Assembly (NCBI GenBank): GCA_024682655.1
Contig: JAIKYZ010000129.1
Location: forward strand, 1 to 55,955
DNA length: 55,955 bases
Reading direction: 5' to 3'
Source: Treponema sp.
GTDB lineage: Bacteria > Spirochaetota > Spirochaetia > Treponematales > Treponemataceae
Shown here: positions 7,688 to 16,975 of the stretch, piece after piece
How the letters are laid out: each line of letters starts with the position of its first letter
How positions within the stretch are numbered: position 1 is the first letter of the stretch
Position numbers and translations under genes: made by a program
The notes under the pieces: generated by a model
What the model was told of the DNA's origin: nothing
Seen by the model: the letters and a program-made list of their open reading frames with translations, nothing else
Database searches by the model: none

Positions 7688-9679
7688 TTAGATATTTGGG
7701 GTCTTTTTTTTATCTCTTTTTGCGTGTTTTCTTCTTTTTTCTTCGTAAAGGACTTTGTCGGCTTCGGTAAGGAGTTTTGTTAAGACGGAAGAACTTGTAA
7801 GTTCAACAGCACCAAAACTAATAGAAAGAGTGAATGGTAAATTATTTTTAACCGAGATTTCTTTATTCATTGCTTCAACTTTTTTGCGGACAGTATCAAC
7901 ATGTTCAATATTCATAGAAGAGGCAATAATACCAAATTCATCTCCACTTAAACGTCCTATTACATCACTGGAACGGAAAGCCTTTTTCAGAATTTCTGCC
8001 TGTAATTTTATGGCCTTATCTCCCATTTCATGGCCGTAAGTATCATTTATAGTCTTAAGTCCATCTAAATCGGCAAAGAAAACAATACAAGAATTATTCA
8101 TTTCCTGGGCAATATCAATAGTTCTCTGTCCAATTTCCATAAAGCCCCGGCGATTCAAAAGTTTGGTAAGTTCATCGGTTTTGGATTGCATGTAAAGATT
8201 TGTATTTGTTTCTGTAAGCTGATGATTTTCGCTGGAAAGTTTTTCTCTTTGAAGAATATTATTTGTGTATTCAACTGCAGTAGAAAATACTGAAATTAAG
8301 ATTTTAAGATTTACAGTGTAGGCCCCAAAATTCTTTTTTCTAGGTTTACAAAGGAAGTAGCCGTAATTTGCTTCTCCAGAAAAAATTGGATAAAGAATAT
8401 AGGCACCTTCTTCTTTTCTGATTGAATCTATTGGACAAATGCGTTCACTCCAGTCAAAAATTACTTCTGGTCTAAAGGCTTTTATTCCTTTTTGTCTTGA
8501 AGAAGAGTACATAATCATTTCTGCTTTTTTAGGAATGTTTGGTAGTTCATGTTTATTTAAGAAAATAGGTTCATCATAAAGACAAATTGCAATATCACTG
8601 AGCATTGCAACATCAACAAAATAGCCTAGGTTAAAGTAGAGTTGTTTTAAGGTATTTGCAACTTTAACTAAATCTAAAAGTGAAGCATATTTATGTTTTT
8701 CGAGAATTTCATTCATGTATAATTCAAGGAGATTGCCTTTTATAGTTTCTTCCTTGCATAAATTTCCTTTGGAATCTTTATATATCAGTTCTGAATTTGT
8801 CATGCTGATACATCCACAGGACTGGCGGTACATTGGATATAAATCTGAGCGAATTATGTGATCTACTTTTTCTCCATTTAAAACCTTAAGGGCAATTTCT
8901 GCACATTTTGCACCCTGGCCAGAAATATTCTGATTAATTGTAGAAAATTTAGGACTGGAAAGGCTGGCAAATACAGCGTCGTCAAAACCAATTGCTTTTA
9001 TATCTTGAGGAATCGAAATACCAATTTTTGTAAAAGCTCTTTTTGCTCCTACCAGCATTAAATCACTGGCCGAAACCAGAGCATCAAAATTTAAATCTTC
9101 TTTAGATTTGATTTTATTCAGGATATCTTCTTCGGCAGTTTCGGAAACAAAGGCGCCGTCAAATAAAAGATCTTCGTAAAATTTTAATCCGTTATTTTTA
9201 AGGGCTTCTTTAAAAGAATCAAAACGTTCAAGGGCTTCTGGAGAATGAGTTGAATTTGCCCCAAGAAAGGCAATTCTTTTACAATTATGTTCTTCTTTTA
9301 AATGCCTGATGATATCATCAAAAGATTTTCTGCAGTTGTTCAATACGGCATAAGAATTTTCTAATTCCAAGTCTATTGCTGCAGAAATAACTGGACGTCC
9401 GCCAAATTCAGAAATTATTTTCTTTAATTTTTCTTTATTCCAGATTGAACAATAAACACTTGAAATTAGAATATAGGCATCAATCTGTTTTGATTTTAAG
9501 ATTTCTACTCCAGCCCAGTATTGGTAGTCAAAAATTGCACCTGAATCGTGGCTGTATTGAGTTTGAATTACAAAGACATTTACATCAGAAAAGGCATCAA
9601 AATATTCCAGAGCCCCTTTAATAAAGTCCTGACAGTGTTCAATTGAGAAATCTGATGCTAGTAATGCAATATTCTTCAT
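7688..9679 (-). CDS. LacI/periplasmic-binding-like sensor fused to diguanylate cyclase
   Basis: Residues 1 to about 290 match the ligand-binding core of LacI-family regulators (Peripla_BP_3 type): IALLASDF at the start, NCKRIAFLGANSTHSPEALER, and IPQDIKAIGFDDAVFASLSSP. The DNA-binding HTH that normally precedes this core is absent. A middle region of about 200 residues may be GAF-like. Residues from about 500 form a GGDEF domain with FFADLDGLKTINDTYGHEMGD and the active variant SGDEF (578-582). There is no signal peptide or membrane segment, so it should sense a cytoplasmic sugar or related ligand and make c-di-GMP. I see no clear PxxD-type inhibitory site. The ligand is unknown. Confidence 0.88.
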   Translation of the reverse strand: MKNIALLASDFSIEHCQDFIKGALEYFDAFSDVNVFVIQTQYSHDSGAIFDYQYWAGVEILKSKQIDAYILISSVYCSIWNKEKLKKIISEFGGRPVISAAIDLELENSYAVLNNCRKSFDDIIRHLKEEHNCKRIAFLGANSTHSPEALERFDSFKEALKNNGLKFYEDLLFDGAFVSETAEEDILNKIKSKEDLNFDALVSASDLMLVGAKRAFTKIGISIPQDIKAIGFDDAVFASLSSPKFSTINQNISGQGAKCAEIALKVLNGEKVDHIIRSDLYPMYRQSCGCISMTNSELIYKDSKGNLCKEETIKGNLLELYMNEILEKHKYASLLDLVKVANTLKQLYFNLGYFVDVAMLSDIAICLYDEPIFLNKHELPNIPKKAEMIMYSSSRQKGIKAFRPEVIFDWSERICPIDSIRKEEGAYILYPIFSGEANYGYFLCKPRKKNFGAYTVNLKILISVFSTAVEYTNNILQREKLSSENHQLTETNTNLYMQSKTDELTKLLNRRGFMEIGQRTIDIAQEMNNSCIVFFADLDGLKTINDTYGHEMGDKAIKLQAEILKKAFRSSDVIGRLSGDEFGIIASSMNIEHVDTVRKKVEAMNKEISVKNNLPFTLSISFGAVELTSSSVLTKLLTEADKVLYEEKRRKHAKRDKKKTPNI

Positions 9680-9842
9680 ATTCTTGTTAAACCTTAAAAA
9701 ATTATAGTGCCATATAATGTTTTGGGCAAAGAATTTTTGATATATTTATCTAATTTTATATTTATAAAACAGCAAAGTTATAAATATTCTTGGCAGTTCT
9801 GGATTTATACTTTATTTTAATAATACGGTTTTTTTAGGAATT

Positions 9843-11459
9843 ATGATGATTTTTAAGAAGAATAAGACAGAACATAATAAAAGTACAGAGAAAAAAAATA
9901 ATTTAGAAGAATATTATTTTTGTCGAAATCTGGATTCTACTTACTCAATGACAAGCGAAAATCCTGAAAATAAAAGGTTGATTTTTTTTAATCCCCAGGA
10001 AAATTTTATTTTTTGTCCTTATCATCTAAAATGGGAACTTGCTTATAAAAAAGAAAATCAAGTATTTTTTGGTTGTGGAAAAAAGGCCGATGGCTTTCTT
10101 TTTGATTTTAGGCCTATTAATTTTTCTGAGCCAAAATTTAATTCAGATTCAGGCTTTAGCCCATATTACTACACTTCCATGTGTCCAAAAGATGTGAATT
10201 CTCTGGAATATTATAATTTTAACTGGCCCTTTGTTTTTAATCGTACTCTGGATTCTAATGGTATTTCAAAAGATCTTCTTTATATAAAATTATGCTTCAA
10301 TAAAGATACTAAAACCTTTTCTGTACAGTTATCAATTTTGGACAGACCAAAAATTCAAACAGGGCAGCCTAGTATTGCCATAAATTATCCTACCCGTAGA
10401 ATTTATTATTCTTACAATATTCAAAGTGGAAAATTTATAACAGACCGGTCTTCGGATAAAACTCTTGAAAGAATCTTTGCGAAATTAGCTGAGGTTCTTC
10501 CAAAAAATGTTTATGAATTTATTTGTCAGAAAGTTAAAGAAAAATTAAGGGGAGAATTCGGGCAGAAACTTGAATTTAATTACTCAGGTTCAAAGGAATA
10601 TATTCAGGCCATGGTTTCTTATCCTTACGAACCAAATATTTATGAAATTGCAGAAGAAACAGGAATAGAAGTGGAAAGGGAAAATTCTGATATTTATAAT
10701 CAATTTTGTGAAAAATATGGAATCAAAAGTTACCGCACTTTAAGAAAAGCCTTTAATAAAAATCCAAGAGTTTTAATTGTTTATAAAAGAGCTCTGGATT
10801 CTGCTTTCACCGATGTAAATATGCTGAACAGAATTATTAATTCAGATTTAATGATTTCATTCTTTGATAAATATTATACACAAAACACTAAATTCTGTAT
10901 TCAAAAAATAATTGAAAACCGGGGGCTAATACCAGCCCTAAATCTTATTGAAAGAAATATGAAAAATTCACAAATTAATGACTCTTTATTTGATACGGCC
11001 TATATGTTTTGTGAAAATTTCACTTCTTTTAATGAGGATGTAAAGAAATTGTTTTATAAAAAAGGCTTTTGTAGAGAAAGTCATGATGTTATGTCCGAAA
11101 CAATTTATAAAATAAATCACGAAAAAAAAGTATTTAACTATTCCGAAAAAGATTATGAACTTGAAGATGAAATTGAGGGGTATGAATTTAAGTTACCCGA
11201 AGATTCTTATAAATTATACGATATAGGAATTAAAATGAATAATTGTGTTGGTTCCTATGTCAAAAAAATAATTAATAAAGATTGCCGAATTGTTTATGCA
11301 ATAAAAGAAGATGAATACAAACTCTGCATAGAAGTCAGAGGTGATTTGGTTTGGCAAAGAAGAATTGATTATAATAAAGACCCCGAAGGTGATGAACTTA
11401 AAGTTGTTGAACTTTGGCAGAAAAATCACAAACTTATTTTTAATGGTAATTCCTTTTAA
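9843..11459 (+). CDS. PcfJ-domain protein
   Basis: The C-terminal part (about residues 450-535) has the PcfJ-like signature: DIGIKMNNCVGSYVKKI, then IVYAIKEDEYKLCIEVRGD and a closing ELWQKNHK. PcfJ was named from the enterococcal conjugative plasmid pCF10, but related proteins also occur on chromosomes; their biochemical role is unknown. The 538 residues include an N-terminal region with several Cys and His (FFGCGKK, FCPYHLKW) and no membrane segment. Two tandem ATGs occur at 9843 and 9846 after TAGGAATT; either could be used. The gene stands alone, divergent from the diguanylate cyclase gene, with no conjugation genes in the window. It may be a relic of an element or a domesticated copy. Confidence 0.72.
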   Translation: MMIFKKNKTEHNKSTEKKNNLEEYYFCRNLDSTYSMTSENPENKRLIFFNPQENFIFCPYHLKWELAYKKENQVFFGCGKKADGFLFDFRPINFSEPKFNSDSGFSPYYYTSMCPKDVNSLEYYNFNWPFVFNRTLDSNGISKDLLYIKLCFNKDTKTFSVQLSILDRPKIQTGQPSIAINYPTRRIYYSYNIQSGKFITDRSSDKTLERIFAKLAEVLPKNVYEFICQKVKEKLRGEFGQKLEFNYSGSKEYIQAMVSYPYEPNIYEIAEETGIEVERENSDIYNQFCEKYGIKSYRTLRKAFNKNPRVLIVYKRALDSAFTDVNMLNRIINSDLMISFFDKYYTQNTKFCIQKIIENRGLIPALNLIERNMKNSQINDSLFDTAYMFCENFTSFNEDVKKLFYKKGFCRESHDVMSETIYKINHEKKVFNYSEKDYELEDEIEGYEFKLPEDSYKLYDIGIKMNNCVGSYVKKIINKDCRIVYAIKEDEYKLCIEVRGDLVWQRRIDYNKDPEGDELKVVELWQKNHKLIFNGNSF

Positions 11460-11526
11460 TTAATAAGTGGCAAAAAATATTTATACTATTCTAATAGATT
11501 TTTTTGCTAGAAAAATACTATTTCTA

Positions 11527-11555
11527 TTGTATTCTTCTACATAGTAAAATATTAT
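11527..11555 (+). promoter_or_regulatory. Sigma-70-type promoter of the aldo/keto reductase
   Basis: TTGTAT (11527-11532), a 17-bp spacer and TATTAT (11550-11555) lie upstream of the ATG at 11589, which has its own AGGAG site. This predicts a leader of about 27 nt. Confidence 0.5.
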
Positions 11556-11588
11556 AGAATCCTTTTTTTTATTTTTATAGGAGTATAA

Positions 11589-12698
11589 ATGATTTATAAG
11601 AGTTACAAGGACATTAAGTTGTCCACCCTGGGATTGGGAAATATGCGTCTTCCTTTGCTGGCAGGTGATTCAAAGAAGAATGCAATTGATTATCCACAGG
11701 CTCATAAAATTATTGATTTGGCTTACGAGCAGGGAATTAATTATTTTGATACCGCCTATGTTTACAACAACGGAGATTCAGAAAAATGTCTTGGCGAATG
11801 CATGAAAAAACATCCCCGAGATTCTTTTTATATTGCAACCAAATTTCATATTGGCGTAAATCCTGATTATAAGGCTGTTTTTGAAGAACAATTAAAGAGA
11901 CTTCAGACAGACCACATTGATTTTTATTTAATCCACTGTCTAATGGATAGTAATTATCAAACTTATATAGACAGCGGTGCAATTGAATATTTTTTACAGA
12001 AAAAGAAAGAGGGTAAGATTACTTATCTTGGTTTTTCTGCTCATTCAAGTTTACAGACTTTGGAAAAATTTGCAGATCATCATGACTGGGATTTTGTTCA
12101 GATTCAGTTGAATTATTTTGACTGGTATTTTGGCGGTGCTAAAAAAGAATACGAAGCCATTCACAGTAGAAATATTCCAATTGTTGTAATGGAACCAGTG
12201 CGTGGTGGACGTCTTGCAGATTTAACTCCAGATGCAAATAAAATATTAAAAGATGCTCATCCAGATTGGTCTATTGCTTCCTGGGCCTTGAGATTTGTAA
12301 AAAGTCTTCCGGGAATTCAGGTTGTTTTAAGTGGAATGAGTAATCTTGAACAGACAAATGATAATCTTGCAACTTTCAGCGACCCTGCCGAATTTACAGA
12401 AGCTGATATGGAAACCTTGAAAAAGGCTGCAGATTTATTCCACTCACAATTGCAGGTTCCTTGTACCTCTTGCCGTTATTGCACAGATGGTTGTCCTGTC
12501 GAAATCAATATTCCAGAATTCCTTAAGGTTTACAATAATTACAAGGTAAATGGAAACTGGGCCTTAGACGCCGCCAAAAAAATTGATTCTGTTGGAAAAC
12601 CTGCAGATTGTGTTTCTTGTGGTGCTTGTACGGGCCATTGTCCGCAAAGTATAAAAATCCCTGAAATAATGGGAGAATTAGCTGACCTCCTAAAATAG
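11589..12698 (+). CDS. Aldo/keto reductase with C-terminal 2[4Fe-4S] ferredoxin domain
   Basis: Residues 1 to about 280 are an aldo/keto reductase barrel (LGLGNMRLPLL, YFDTAYVYNNGDSE with the catalytic Asp and Tyr, FYIATKF with the Lys, HIDFYLIHC). The C-terminal region carries two ferredoxin-like clusters: PCTSCRYCTDGCPVEINIP and CVSCGACTGHCPQSI. This matches the anaerobe family of AKR-ferredoxin proteins (COG1453). The clusters suggest electron delivery from ferredoxin, possibly instead of or alongside NADPH; the substrate is unknown. The length, 369 residues, is normal for the family. A ribosome binding site (TAGGAGTATAA) supports the start. Confidence 0.9.
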   Translation: MIYKSYKDIKLSTLGLGNMRLPLLAGDSKKNAIDYPQAHKIIDLAYEQGINYFDTAYVYNNGDSEKCLGECMKKHPRDSFYIATKFHIGVNPDYKAVFEEQLKRLQTDHIDFYLIHCLMDSNYQTYIDSGAIEYFLQKKKEGKITYLGFSAHSSLQTLEKFADHHDWDFVQIQLNYFDWYFGGAKKEYEAIHSRNIPIVVMEPVRGGRLADLTPDANKILKDAHPDWSIASWALRFVKSLPGIQVVLSGMSNLEQTNDNLATFSDPAEFTEADMETLKKAADLFHSQLQVPCTSCRYCTDGCPVEINIPEFLKVYNNYKVNGNWALDAAKKIDSVGKPADCVSCGACTGHCPQSIKIPEIMGELADLLK

Positions 12699-12711
12699 CT
12701 AAGAAACTTTT

Positions 12712-12836
12712 AAAGGGGATGTCCAATAAGATTTGGCACTGTGGTCATTGAGCTTGTCGAAATGACCATTTACACTATATGTGGTGGTTTCGACAAGCTC
12801 AACCACCGCATTATTTACTTATTGGACATCCCCTTT
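12712..12836. repeat. Compound palindromic repeat (REP/MITE-like) with nested hairpins
   Basis: The outer arms 12712-12730 and 12818-12836 form a perfect 19-bp inverted repeat and are followed by a T-run, so the unit can end transcription of the reductase gene. Inside are two hairpins: GGTCATT/AATGACC (12743-12749 and 12761-12767) and GGTGGTT/AACCACC (12783-12789 and 12801-12807). Their loops hold GAGCTTGTCGAAA (12750-12762) and its reverse complement (12788-12800), so the interior can also fold as one long stem. Elements with the core TTTCGACAAGCTC are known as dispersed repeats in many genomes. No second copy was noticed in this window. Confidence 0.8.
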
Positions 12837-12877
12837 TTTTATCTTTTTACCGCCTTTTAATTCTAAGTAAAAATCAA

Positions 12878-12893
12878 TATAATCGCCCTTGTG
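12878..12893 (+). promoter_or_regulatory. -10 box abutting a GTG start, predicted leaderless
   Basis: TATAAT at 12878-12883 ends 7 nt before the GTG at 12891, and no Shine-Dalgarno is present. No clear -35 is seen at the usual distance. Transcription would begin at or next to the start codon. Confidence 0.4.
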
Positions 12894-13829
12894 AAAACGA
12901 TTAAATTATTTGAAAATATATATTACATTTCTGATTTTACTAATATTGGAGTAATCAACACTCCTCACGATGGAAAAAATCACATATATCTTATTGATTC
13001 TGGCCTTGATCCAGAAAACGGCCCTTTAATCCTTGAGGAATTAAAAAAACTCTTTGCTGATTTTACAATTGAAGCAATTATTAATACTCACGGACATGTT
13101 GATCACGTTGGTGTTAATCATTATTTCCAGGAAAATTTTAATTCTAAAATCTATATTCCTAAGGCCGAAGCCGCAATTACTGAAGATTTAACTTTAAGTC
13201 TGGAAAAGGTTTGGGGTGCAGATGCTATTCATCAACTTAAAAACTGGTATGATTTAAGGGAAACTTTTACTCCCAGCCAATTTATTGCCGACGGGGGCTC
13301 TTTACTACTTGCAGATAATTCTAAACTTGAATTTATTTCTTTGTATGGACATTCTCCAGAACAGCTTGGAATTATGTATACTTCAAAGGAAAATCATAAA
13401 ATATTATTTGCCGGCGATGCCTTTTTGGGTCTTGATGAATTGGATAAGTGTAAGATTTCTTTTCAGGAAGCCCCTTTAACTGCCCTGGAAAGTATGAAAA
13501 AACTTCTGACTATTGAAGCGGATTATTTTGTTCAATCTCATGGATTTGTTGAAAAAGATTTAGAAAGAGCAAAGAGGACTGTGGAGGGAAATATTTATTC
13601 TCTTCAGCATTTGATTGAATTCTTGCTTAAAATCATAAATAAAAAAGATTCTACTCTGGAAAGTCTTGTTCAAAAGAGCTTTAAAAAATTTAATATCAGA
13701 TTAAGACCTGTAAGTTATGCTTTGATTTCTTCTACAATAAAGAGCCTTTTATCGGAACTTTACGAAAAAAAGGAAATTGGAATTAATCTGACCAATGGAA
13801 AATTTTACTGGGTTAGGGCAAAAAAATAA
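12891..13829 (+). CDS. MBL-fold metallo-hydrolase
   Basis: This is a metallo-beta-lactamase fold protein with the metal-binding motif THGHVDH (H67, H69, D71, H72), a later His in LYGHSPEQLG and the bridging Asp in FAGDAF. The first residues (IKLFENIYYISDFTNIGVI) match the usual beta-strand entry of this superfamily. It probably acts as a thioesterase- or glyoxalase-II-like hydrolase in the cytoplasm; substrate class cannot be decided. About 80 C-terminal residues after the MBL core form a Lys-rich, helical tail of unknown role. GTG is the only reasonable start and lacks a Shine-Dalgarno. The gene converges with oppF. Confidence 0.88.
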   Translation: MKTIKLFENIYYISDFTNIGVINTPHDGKNHIYLIDSGLDPENGPLILEELKKLFADFTIEAIINTHGHVDHVGVNHYFQENFNSKIYIPKAEAAITEDLTLSLEKVWGADAIHQLKNWYDLRETFTPSQFIADGGSLLLADNSKLEFISLYGHSPEQLGIMYTSKENHKILFAGDAFLGLDELDKCKISFQEAPLTALESMKKLLTIEADYFVQSHGFVEKDLERAKRTVEGNIYSLQHLIEFLLKIINKKDSTLESLVQKSFKKFNIRLRPVSYALISSTIKSLLSELYEKKEIGINLTNGKFYWVRAKK

Positions 13830-13856
13830 GAGGAAAGAATTATCTTCCCTCTTATT
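13825..13856. terminator. Bidirectional terminator between MBL gene and oppF
   Basis: AATAAGAGGAAAG and TCTTCCCTCTTATT form an A/T-edged hairpin with one mismatch, overlapping the MBL stop codon and lying 20 bp past oppF. It can serve both convergent transcripts. Confidence 0.55.
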
Positions 13857-13875
13857 AATCTATTCCAAAAAAAAC

Positions 13876-14913
13876 TTAATTCTTGGCCAATTCTTCTTCT
13901 ACCTTAAAACAGGCAACTCTGTGGTCTCCGCCATTTTTGTCTGTTTGCAATAGGCTTGGCTGGCAGTGTTTACATTTTTCCATTCTGCAAGGACATCTGT
14001 CGTAAAAATAACAGCCTGGTCTTTGCTGGTCTGGAGAAGGAACATCGCCGTTTAAGATAATTCTTTGTCTGCTGTTTTCAATTTCTGGGTCAGGAATTGG
14101 GGCAGCGGAAAGCAAAGCCTGAGTATATGGGTGAAGTGGCTTATCGTAAAGTGATTTGTAATCAGCGATTTCTACAATTTTTCCCAAATACATAACGGCA
14201 ATTCTGTCAGAAATATATTTAATTACAGCAAGATCGTGGGCAATAAAAAGATAAGAAAGTCCCATCTTTTTCTGAATATCTTTAAAGAGATTCAAAATCT
14301 GAGCCTGAATAGAAACATCAAGGGCAGAAACTGGTTCATCTGCAAGAATTAACTTTGGTTTTAAGGCAAGGGCACGGGCAATTCCGATTCTCTGTCTTTG
14401 TCCACCAGAAAATTCATGTGGATAGCGGTGTTTAAAGAATTTTGAAAGGCCTACCAATTCCATAAGATGATCAATTCTTTCGTCTATTTCCTGGTCAGTG
14501 ATTTTTAATAAACCTTTTTTACGGTAGATTTTCATTGGTTCACTGATGATTTGTGCAGTTGTCATTCTTGGATCCAAAGAAGAATATGGGTCCTGGAAAA
14601 CCATTTGCATAGTTTGTCTTACAGGAAGCATTTCTGAATTCTTCATTTTGGTAATATCTTGTCCTTCAAGAATAACTTGACCGGCAGTTGGTTTATACAA
14701 TTGGTCTACGGCACGTACAACTGTAGATTTTCCACAGCCAGATTCTCCAACTAAACCAAGAGTTTCGCCTCTTTTAATTTCAAAGGAAATGTCATCAACG
14801 GCGTAAATATATTCTTTTTTACCACTGAATAATTCGTTGTTTGACTTTGGGAAATACATTTTAAGGCCGCGAACTTCAAGTATTGTGTCATTGTTTTTAT
14901 TTTCTTCGCTCAT
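13876..14913 (-). CDS. oppF: Oligopeptide ABC transporter ATP-binding protein OppF
   Basis: ABC ATPase of the Opp/Dpp class with Walker A GESGCGKS (56-63), signature [15 protein letters not shown], Walker B LILADEP and the C-terminal oligo/dipeptide extension with [16 protein letters not shown]. The extension ends in a cysteine-rich tract ([17 protein letters not shown]) that in some homologues binds a 4Fe-4S cluster. It pairs with OppD to power peptide import through OppBC. The start has an AAGGAGG site, and the ATG directly abuts the oppD stop. It is the last gene of oppABCDF. Confidence 0.95.
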   Translation of the reverse strand: MSEENKNNDTILEVRGLKMYFPKSNNELFSGKKEYIYAVDDISFEIKRGETLGLVGESGCGKSTVVRAVDQLYKPTAGQVILEGQDITKMKNSEMLPVRQTMQMVFQDPYSSLDPRMTTAQIISEPMKIYRKKGLLKITDQEIDERIDHLMELVGLSKFFKHRYPHEFSGGQRQRIGIARALALKPKLILADEPVSALDVSIQAQILNLFKDIQKKMGLSYLFIAHDLAVIKYISDRIAVMYLGKIVEIADYKSLYDKPLHPYTQALLSAAPIPDPEIENSRQRIILNGDVPSPDQQRPGCYFYDRCPCRMEKCKHCQPSLLQTDKNGGDHRVACFKVEEELAKN

Positions 14914-15900
14914 CTAACGACCTCCTTCTTTTCCATACAACCAGCAGGAACATACGTGACCTTTTCCAAAATCAGTTACCTCTGGATATTTTTCTTTACA
15001 AATGTCCATTGCTTTTTCGCATCGTGGATAGAATGGACAGCAAGGAGGTAAATCTACTACGTTAGGTGGAACTCCAGGAATTGAATAGAGTTTGTCTTTC
15101 ATTTCCATATCCAATCTTGGTACAGATCGAATTAAGCCCTGGGTATAAGGATGTTTTGTTTCCTTAAAGAGTTCCATTGTTTTTGCGTGTTCAACAACTC
15201 TACCGGCGTACATTACATTAATTGTGTCGCACATTCCTGCTACAACACCAAGAGAGTGGGTGATAATAATTACTGCAGTTCCCAATTTTTTAGAAAGATC
15301 TTTCATTAATTCAAGAATCTGAGCCTGAATTGTTACATCAAGAGCAGAAGTTGGTTCATCTGCAATAAGGATTTCTGGATTACAAGAAAGTCCCATAGCA
15401 ATCATAACTCTCTGTCTCATACCACCAGAAAACTGGTGAGGGTAACAATCAACTCTTTCTTCAGCTCCTGGGATGCCGACTAATTTTAACATCTCAATTG
15501 CTTTAGCTCTTGCCTGACCTTTGTTAAGGCCCTGGTGCATTCTGATTGTTTCTATCATCTGAGTTGAGATTTTTAAATATGGGTTTAAACTTGTCATAGG
15601 ATCCTGGAAAATCATAGAAATTTTATCTCCTCTGATTTTTCGGATTTCCTTTTCTTTTAATTTTAATAAATCCTGACCGTGAAAAAGAACCTGTCCACTT
15701 TCTATTTTTCCTGGAAAGGTAACAAGATTTATGATTGAAAGGTTAGTAACTGATTTACCAGAACCAGATTCTCCTACAATACCAAGGCATTCTCCCTTGT
15801 GTAAATCAAAATTAATTCCATCTACTGCCTTTACAATTCCGGCATCTGTATGGAAATAAGTGCGTAGGTCTCTAACTTGTAAAATTATTTCGTCTGTCAT
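14914..15900 (-). CDS. oppD: Oligopeptide ABC transporter ATP-binding protein OppD
   Basis: Walker A GESGSGKS (43-50), signature HQFSGGMRQRVMIAMGL, Walker B ILIADEPTSALD and the H-loop ITHSLGVV are all present. The C-terminal extension has HPYTQGLIRSVPRLD, GVPPNVVDLPPCCPFYPRCE and further Cys, the OppD/DppD hallmark. It forms the NTPase heterodimer with OppF. The start has AAGGTAGG upstream. It lies 12 bp after oppC. Confidence 0.95.
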   Translation of the reverse strand: MTDEIILQVRDLRTYFHTDAGIVKAVDGINFDLHKGECLGIVGESGSGKSVTNLSIINLVTFPGKIESGQVLFHGQDLLKLKEKEIRKIRGDKISMIFQDPMTSLNPYLKISTQMIETIRMHQGLNKGQARAKAIEMLKLVGIPGAEERVDCYPHQFSGGMRQRVMIAMGLSCNPEILIADEPTSALDVTIQAQILELMKDLSKKLGTAVIIITHSLGVVAGMCDTINVMYAGRVVEHAKTMELFKETKHPYTQGLIRSVPRLDMEMKDKLYSIPGVPPNVVDLPPCCPFYPRCEKAMDICKEKYPEVTDFGKGHVCSCWLYGKEGGR

Positions 15901-15912
15901 TTTATGCCTACC

Positions 15913-16962
15913 TTAAACTCTATTTTTTGATTTTGGATCAAATGCATCTCTTACACCGTCACCAAGGAAGTTCATTGCAAAAAGGAAAATTGTCATTGTT
16001 AATGCAGGAACTATAAGTACCCATGGATATAATTCCATTCCTTTTACACCATCAGAAACTAAAGAACCCCAGGAAGCTAAAGGAGCAGAAACTCCTAATC
16101 CCAGGAAGGATAGGAAAGATTCACTCATAATAAATTCTGGAAGGGAAAGTGTTGCATAAGCAATAATAATTCCCAGTGTGTTTGGTAAAAGATGTCTGAA
16201 GATAATATGACCGGCTCCAGCGCCCATTGAACGAGCGGCCTGTACATATTCAGAATTCTTAAGACTCATAATTTGACCGCGGACTACACGGGCAATTGTA
16301 AGCCATGAAACAAGGGCAATGGCAACAAATAAAATTGCAACGTTTCTTCCTAAAATTGCCATCATGATGATTACCATAAGCATGTAAGGAAGTCCGTACA
16401 TAATATCAACAAAGCGCATTAAAAGATTGTCTATCCAACCGCCTTTGTAACCAGCAATTGCGCCAACAATAATACCTATAAAAAGAGCGGTAATTGTACC
16501 AATAAGGCCAATCGCCATAGAAATTCTACCTCCGTAGATTGTACGGCTGAGCATATCTCTTCCCAAGGCGTCAGTTCCTAAAAGATAATGTCTTTTTCCA
16601 ATATCTGTATTTAGACTGTCTTTTATTTCCTGTAATTCTGCTAATTCTTTTTCGTTTAAAGAAGTTCTGCCCTGACTATGCATTACTTTTGTAAAGTATT
16701 TTGTTCTTTGTTTTAAAAGAACCTGTCCTGCAGGTTTAAATGAAGGGGGCAGGTTTGCATGTGCTACTACCTGTTCTTCGTAAGGGTAGATTGGTAGTAT
16801 TGGAGCCGAAACGGCAATTAAAATATAAACAAGAACGACCCAAAGACTTATAAAGGCCATCTTATTTTTCTTTAGGCGTTTCCAGGCATCAGCCCAGAGA
16901 GAAACACTTTTCATCTCCTGGTTGAATTCGTTTACGCCTGCTTTTTTATTCTTATTAAACAT
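15913..16962 (-). CDS. oppC: Oligopeptide ABC transporter permease OppC
   Basis: Inner-membrane permease of the OppC/DppC type. One membrane segment near residues 36-56 is followed by an extended periplasmic region, then LGTDALGRDMLSRTIYGGRIS, the classic entry to the transport domain. The ATPase-contact EAA loop is YVQAARSMGAGAGHIIFRHLLPN. The region between the first segment and the transport domain (about residues 60-125, including a charged NEKELAELQEIKD stretch) looks longer than in enteric OppC. AGGAAATTGAT precedes the ATG. It lies 13 bp after oppB. Confidence 0.93.
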   Translation of the reverse strand: MFNKNKKAGVNEFNQEMKSVSLWADAWKRLKKNKMAFISLWVVLVYILIAVSAPILPIYPYEEQVVAHANLPPSFKPAGQVLLKQRTKYFTKVMHSQGRTSLNEKELAELQEIKDSLNTDIGKRHYLLGTDALGRDMLSRTIYGGRISMAIGLIGTITALFIGIIVGAIAGYKGGWIDNLLMRFVDIMYGLPYMLMVIIMMAILGRNVAILFVAIALVSWLTIARVVRGQIMSLKNSEYVQAARSMGAGAGHIIFRHLLPNTLGIIIAYATLSLPEFIMSESFLSFLGLGVSAPLASWGSLVSDGVKGMELYPWVLIVPALTMTIFLFAMNFLGDGVRDAFDPKSKNRV

Positions 16963-16975
16963 ATCAATTTCCTAA

